From Amia ocellicauda (lineage: Eukaryota > Chordata > Actinopteri > Amiiformes > Amiidae): a DNA stretch of 64,000 nt. Positions within the stretch are counted from its first letter, which is position 1; the number at the start of each line of letters is the position of its first letter. Location: assembly GCF_036373705.1 (NCBI RefSeq), contig NC_089850.1, positions 34,520,233-34,584,232 of the forward strand, written 5' to 3'. The notes under the pieces were generated by a model. That model was given only the letters and a program-made list of their open reading frames with translations. It was not told the origin of the DNA and ran no database searches. Positions 58,212-64,000 of this stretch are shown one piece after another. The position numbers and the translations under genes were made by a program.

Positions 58212-61200
58212 TACTGTGCTGTACTGTCTCAGTGTGCTGTAGTGTGTCTCAGTGTGCTGTATTGTGTCTGTGTGCTGCAGTGTCTCATTGTACTGTAGTG
58301 TGTCAGTGTGCTGCAGTTTCTCAGTCTGCTGTAGTGTCTCATTGTGCTGCAGTGTCTCAGTGTGCTGTATTGTGTCTCAGTGTGCTGTATTGTGTCTGTG
58401 TGCTGCAGTGTCTCATTGTACTGTAGTGTGTCAGTGTGCTGTATAGTGTCTCAGTGTGATGCAGTGTCTCAGTGTGCTGTAGTGTCTCAGTGTGCTGTAT
58501 TGTGTCTCAGTGTGCTGTATTGTGTCTGTGTGCTGCAGTGTCTCATTGTACTGTAGTGTGTCAGTGTGCTGTATTGTGTCTCAGTGTGCTGTATTGTGTC
58601 TCAGTGTGCTGTAGTGTGTCTCAGTGTGCTGTAGTGTGTCAGTGTGCTGCAGTTTCTCAGTCTGCTGTAGTGTCTCATTGTGCTGCAGTGTCTCAGTGTG
58701 CTGTATTGTGTCTCAGTGTGCTGTATTGTGTCTATGTGCTGCAGTGTCTCATTGTGCTGTAGTGTGTCAGTGTGCTGTATTTTGTCTCAGTGTGCTGCAG
58801 TGTCTCAGTGTGCTCTACTGTGTCTCAGTGTGCTGTATTGTGTCTCAGTGTGCTGTATTGTGTCTCTGTGTCTCAGTGTGCTGTATTGTGTCTCAGTGTG
58901 CTGTAGTGTGTCTCAGTGTGCTGTAGTGTGTCTCAGTGTGCTGCAGTGTCTCATTGTGCTGTAGTGTGTCTCAGTGTGCTGTATTGTGTCTCAGTGTGCT
59001 GTAGTGTGTCTCAGTGTGCTGCAGTGTCTCAGTGTGCTGTATTGTGTCTCAGTGTGCTGTATTGTGTCTCAGTGTGCTGCAGTGTGTCAGTGTGCTGTAG
59101 TGTGTCTCAGTGTGCTGTAGTGTGTCAGTGTGCTGCAGTCTCAGTGTGCTGTATTGTGTCTCAGTGTGCTGTATTGTGTTTGTGTGCTGCAGTGTCTCAT
59201 TGTACTGTAGTGTCTCAGTGTGCTGTATTGTGTCTCAGTGTGCTGCAGTGTGTCAGTGTGCTGTAGTGTGTCTCAGTGTGCTGTAGTGTGTCAGTGTGCT
59301 GCAGTGTCTCAGTGTGCTGTATTGTGTCTCAGTGTGCTGTAGTGTGTCAGTGTGCTGCAGTGTCTCAGTGTGCTGTATTGTGTCTCAGTGTGCTGCAGTG
59401 TCTCATTGTACTGTAGTGTGTCAGTGTGCTGTATAGTGTCTCAGTGTGCTGTATTGTATCTCAGTGTCTCAGTGTGCTGTAGTGTGTCTCAGTGTGCTGT
59501 AGTGTGTCAGTGTGCTGCAGTGTCTCAGTTTGCTGTAGTGTCTCAGTGTGATGCAGTGTCTCAGTGTGCTGTATTGTGTCTCAGTGTGCTGTAGTGTGTC
59601 TCAGTGTGCTGTATTGTGTCTCAGTGTGCTGTATTGTGTCTCAGTGTGCTGTAGTATGTCTCAGTGTGCTGTAGTGTGTCAGTGTGCTGCAGTGTCTCAG
59701 TTTGCTGTAGTGTGTCTCAGTGTGATGCAGTGTCTCAGTGTGCTGTAGTGTCTCAGTGTGCTGTATTGTGTCTCAGTGTGCTGTATTGTGTCTCAGTGTG
59801 CTGTAGTGTGTCTCATTGTGCTGTAGTGTGTCTCAGTGTGCTGTAGTGTGTCAGTGTGCTGTATTGTGTCTGTGTGCTGAAGTGTCTCAGTGTGCTGTAT
59901 TGTGTCTCAGTGTGCTGTATTGTGTCTCAGTGTGCTGTAGTGTGTCAGTGTGCTGTAGTGTGTCTCAGTGTGCTGTAGTGTGTCAGTGTGCTGCAGTGTC
60001 TCAGTGTGCTGTATTGTGTCTCAGTGTGCTGTATTGTGTTTGTGTGCTGCAGTGTCTCATTGTACTGTAGTGTGTCAGTGTGCTGTATAGTGTCTCAGTG
60101 TGCTGTATTGTATCTCAGTGTGCTGCAGAGTCTCAGTGTGCTGCAGTGTCTCAGTGTGCTGTATTGTGTCTGTGTGCTGCAGTGTCTCATTGTACTGTAG
60201 TGTGTCAGTGTGCTGTATAGTGTCTCAGTGTGCTGTATTGTATCTCAGTGTCTCAGTGTGCTGTAGTGTGTCTCAGTGTGCTGTAGTGTGTCAGTGTGCT
60301 GCAGTGTCTCAGTTTGCTGTAGTGTGTCTCAGTGTGATGCAGTGTCTCAGTGTGCTGTAGTGTCTCAGTGTGCTGTATTGTGTCTCAGTGTGCTGTAGTG
60401 TGTCTCAGTGTGCTGTAGTGTGTCAGTGTGCTGCAGTGTCTCAGTTTGCTGTAGTGTGTCTCATTGTGCTGTAGTGTGTCTCAGTGTGCTGTAGTGTGTC
60501 AGTGTGCTGTATTGTGTCTGTGTGCTGCAGTGTCTCAGTGTGCTGCAGTGTCTCATTGTGCTGTAGTGTGTCAGTGTGCTGTATTGTGTCTGTGTGCTGC
60601 AGTGTCTCAGTGTGCTGTAGTGTGTCTCAGTGTGCTGTAGTGTGTCAGTGTGCTGCAGTGTCTCAGTTTGCTGTAGTGTGTCTCAGTGTTCAGCAGTGTC
60701 TCAGTGTGCTGTATTGTGTCTCAGTGTGCTGTATTGTGTCTCAGTGTCTCAGTGTGCTGTAGTGTGTCTCAGTGTGCTGTATTGTGTCTCAGTGTGCTGC
60801 AGTGTCTCATTGTGCTGTAGTGTCTCAGTGTGCTGTACTGTGTCTCAGTGTGCTGCGGTGTCTCAGTGTGCTGTAGTGTGTCTCAGTGTTCAGCAGTGTC
60901 TCAGTGTGCTGTATTGTGTCTCAGTGTGCTGTAGTGTGTCTCAGTGTGCTGTAGTGTGTCAGTGTGCTGCAGTTTCTCAGTCTGCTGTAGTGTCTCAGTG
61001 TGCTGTATTGTGTCTCAGTGTGCTGTATTGTGTCTCAGTGTGCTGTATTGTGTCTATGTGCTGCAGTGTCTCATTGTACTGTAGTGTGTCAGTGTGCTGT
61101 ATTGTGTCTCAGTGTGCTGCAGTGTCTCAGTGTCCTGTATTGTGTCTATGTGCTGCAGTGTCTCATTGTGCTGTAGTGTGTCAGTGTGCTGTATTTTGTC

Positions 61201-64000
61201 TCAGTGTGCTGCAGTGTCTCAGTGTGCTGTACTGTGTCTCAGTGTGCTGTATTGTGTCTCAGTGTGCTGTATTGTGTCTCTGTGTCTCAGTGTGCTGTAT
61301 TGTGTCTCAGTGTCTCAGTGTGCTGTATAGTGTCTCATTGTGCTGTAGTGTCTCAGTGTGCTGTATTGTGTCTCAGTGTGCTGTATTGTGTCTCAGTGTG
61401 CTGCAGTGTCTCATTGTGCTGTAGTGTCTCAGTGTGCTGTATTGTGTCTCAGTGTGCTGCAGTGTCTCATTGTGCTGTAGTGTGTCAGTGTGCTGTATTG
61501 TGTCTGTGTGCTGCAGTGTCTCAGTGTGCTGTAGTGTGTCTCAGTGTGCTGTAGTGTGTCAGTGTGCTGCAGTGTCTCAGTTTGCTGTAGTGTGTCTCAG
61601 TGTGCTGTAGTGTGTCTCAGTGTTCAGCAGTGTCTCAGTGTGCTGTATTGTGTCTCAGTGTGCTGTATTGTGTCTCAGTGTCTCAGTGTGCTGTAGTGTG
61701 TCTCAGTGTGCTGTATTGTGTCTCAGTGTGCTGCAGTGTCTCATTGTGCTGTAGTGTCTCAGTGTGCTGTACTGTGTCTCAGTGTGCTGCGGTGTCTCAG
61801 TGTGCTGTAGTGTGTCTCAGTGTGCTGTAGTGTGTCTCAGTGTTCAGCAGTGTCTCAGTGTGCTGTATTGTGTCTCAGTGTGCTGTAGTGTGTCTCAGTG
61901 TGCTGTAGTGTGTCAGTGTGCTGCAGTTTCTCAGTCTGCTGTAGTGTCTCATTGTGCTGCAGTGTCTCAGTGTGCTGTATTGTGTCTATGTGCTGCAGTG
62001 TCTCATTGTACTGTAGTGTGTCAGTGTGCTGTATTGTGTCTCAGTGTGCTGCAGTGTCTCAGTGTCCTGTATTGTGTCTATGTGCTGCAGTGTCTCATTG
62101 TGCTGTAGTGTGTCAGTGTGCTGTATTTTGTCTCAGTGTGCTGTACTGTGTCTCAGTGTGCTGTATTGTGTCTCAGTGTGCTGTATTGTGTCTCTGTGTC
62201 TCAGTGTGCTGTATTGTGTCTCAGTGTGCTGTATTGTGTCTCAGTGTCTCAGTGTGCTGTATTGTGTCTCTGTGTGCTGCAGTGTCTCATTGTGCTGCAG
62301 TGTCTCAGTGTGCTGTATTGTGTCTCAGTGTGCTGTAGTGTGTCTCAGTGTGCTGTATTGTGTCTCAGTGTGCTGTATTGTGTCTCAGTGTGCTGCAGTG
62401 TGTCAGTGTGCTGTAGTGTGTCTCAGTGTGCTGTAGTGTCTCATTGTGCTGCAGTGTCTCAGTGTGCTGTATTGTGTCTCAGTGTGCTGTATTGTGTTTG
62501 TGTGCTGCAGTGTCTCATTGTACTGTAGTGTCTCAGTGTGCTGTATTGTGTCTCAGTGTGCTGTAGTGTGTCTCAGTGTGCTGTATTGTATCTCAGTGTG
62601 CTGCAGAGTCTCAGTGTGCTGCAGTGTCTCAGTGTGCTGTATTGTGTCTGTGTGCTGCAGTGTCTCATTGTACTGTAGTGTGTCAGTGTGCTGTATAGTG
62701 TCTCAGTGTGCTGTATTGTATCTCAGTGTGCTGCAGAGTCTCAGTGTGCTGCAGTGTCTCAGTGTGCTGTATTGTGTCTGTGTGCTGCAGTGTCTCATTG
62801 TACTGTAGTGTGTCAGTGTGCTGCAGTGTCTCAGTGTGCTGTAGTGTGTCAGTGTGCTGCAGTGTCTCAGTTTGCTGTAGTGTGTCTCAGTGTCTCAGTG
62901 TGCTGTAGTGTGTCTCAGTGTGCTGTATTGTGTCTCAGTGTGCTGCAGAGTCTCAGTGTGCTGCAGTGTGTCTGTGTGCTGCAGTGTCTCATTGTACTGT
63001 AGTGTGTCAGTGTGCTGTATAGTGTCTCAGTGTGCTGTATTGTGTCTCAGTGTCTCAGTGTGCTGTAGTGTGTCTCAGTGTGCTGTATTGTGTCTCAGTG
63101 TGCTGCAGAGTCTCAGTGTGCTGCAGTGTGTCAGTGTGCTGTAGTGTGTCTCAGTGTGCTGTAGTGTGTCAGTGTGCAGCAGTGTCTCAGTGTGCTGTAC
63201 TGTGTCAGTGTGCTGTATAGTGTCTCAGTGTGCTGTATTGTGTCTCAGTGTGCTGTAGTGTGTCTCAGTGTGCTGTAGTGTGTCAGTGTGCTGCAGTGTC
63301 TCAGTTTGCTGTAGTGTGTCTCAGTGTGATGCAGTGTCTCAGTGTGCTGTAGTGTCTCAGTGTGCTGTATTGTGTCTCAGTGTGCTGTAGTGTGTCTCAG
63401 TGTGCTGTATAGTGTCTCAGTGTGCTGTATTGTATCTCAGTGTGCTGCAGAGTCTCAGTGTGCTGCAGTGTCTCAGTGTGCTGTATTGTGTCTGTGTGCT
63501 GCAGTGTCTCATTGTACTGTAGTGTGTCAGTGTGCTGTATTGTGTCTGTGTGCTGCAGTGTCTCAGTGTGCTGTATTGTGTCTCATTGTACTGTAGTGTG
63601 TCAGTGTGCTGTATAGTGTCTCAGTGTGCTGTATTGTATCTCAGTGTCTCAGTGTGCTGTAGTGTGTCAGTGTGCTGCAGTGTCTCAGTTTGCTGTAGTG
63701 TGTCTCAGTGTGATGCAGTGTCTCAGTGTGCTGTAGTGTCTCAGTGTGCTGTATTGTGTCTCAGTGTGCTGTATTGTGTCTCAGTGTGCTGTAGTGTGTC
63801 TCATTGTGCTGTAGTGTGTCTCAGTGTGCTGTAGTGTGTCAGTGTGCTATATTGTGTCTGTGTGCTGCAGTGTCTCAGTGTGCTGTATTGTGTCTCAGTG
63901 TGCTGCAGTGTCTCATTGTGCTGTAGTGTGTCAGTGTGCTGTATTGTGTCTGTGTGCTGCAGTGTCTCAGTGTGCTGTAGTGTGTCAGTGTGCTGCAGTG
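58212..64000 (+). repeat. giant 18-20 bp minisatellite array
   Basis: The array runs without a break to the window end and continues beyond it. The dominant unit is 20 bases (TCTCAGTGTGCTGTATTGTG). Variants include TAGTG for TATTG, CAGTG with an 18-base unit, ATTGTGCTG, and rarer GTGATGCAG and GTTCAGCAG types. By length there are roughly 290-310 units. The plus strand is very G/T-rich. It starts about 255 bases after the dnah8-like exon, so it probably lies in a dnah8 intron. Open frames up to 264 codons rich in Cys, Val and Ser are products of the repeat. Confidence 0.96.

Noticed and set aside
60630..61424. 264-codon Cys/Val/Ser-rich open frame
   Set aside because: It lies wholly in the 18-20 bp minisatellite. 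Similar frames occur in all plus frames along the array and follow from its base composition.

Overview
The window is a piece of a vertebrate nuclear genome, most likely a ray-finned fish. It has intron-containing genes with consensus GT-AG splice sites, CpG-rich promoters, many CA/CT/ATT microsatellites and several copies of an L2-type LINE tail. Five genes can be placed by translating exons on both strands: mdga1 (5' end only, minus), zfand3 (complete, plus), btbd9 (complete, minus), glo1 (complete, minus) and a probable 5' coding exon of dnah8 (plus). Order and orientation match MDGA1-ZFAND3-BTBD9-GLO1-DNAH8 on human chromosome 6p21, and this supports every call. I cannot name the species from sequence alone.

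Layout: 1-7152 is intron of mdga1, whose signal-peptide exon is at 7153-7242. A probable 5' UTR exon and CpG-rich promoter lie at 9176-10160. The intron between them holds a near-perfect 90-bp-arm inverted repeat and a perfect 66-bp palindrome. About 24 kb of intergenic DNA follows (10.2-34.4 kb). It has no gene I can defend, but contains microsatellites, a 36-bp tandem array, L2-type tails, tRNA-like SINE candidates and AT-rich blocks that could be conserved regulatory DNA. The zfand3 CpG island and six coding exons run from 34.4 to 43.85 kb. btbd9 converges on zfand3 and is very compact: ten coding exons in 4.8 kb, with a CAG-encoded Gln12 tract near the C-terminus. glo1 lies upstream of btbd9 on the same strand with six coding exons. 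Upstream of glo1, on the opposite strand, is the dnah8-like exon, which carries an apparent one-base frameshift. From 58.2 kb to the end of the window there is one continuous 18-20 bp minisatellite, at least 5.8 kb long, with a higher-order period near 0.93 kb.

The genes are neighbours by ancient synteny and do not form a pathway. mdga1 encodes a GPI-anchored synaptic and axon-guidance Ig protein, zfand3 an A20/AN1 zinc-finger protein, btbd9 a BTB-BACK-discoidin protein (a probable CUL3 adaptor), glo1 the methylglyoxal-detoxifying lyase, and dnah8 an axonemal dynein heavy chain. I see no prokaryotic genes, CRISPR array, rRNA or canonical tRNA gene.
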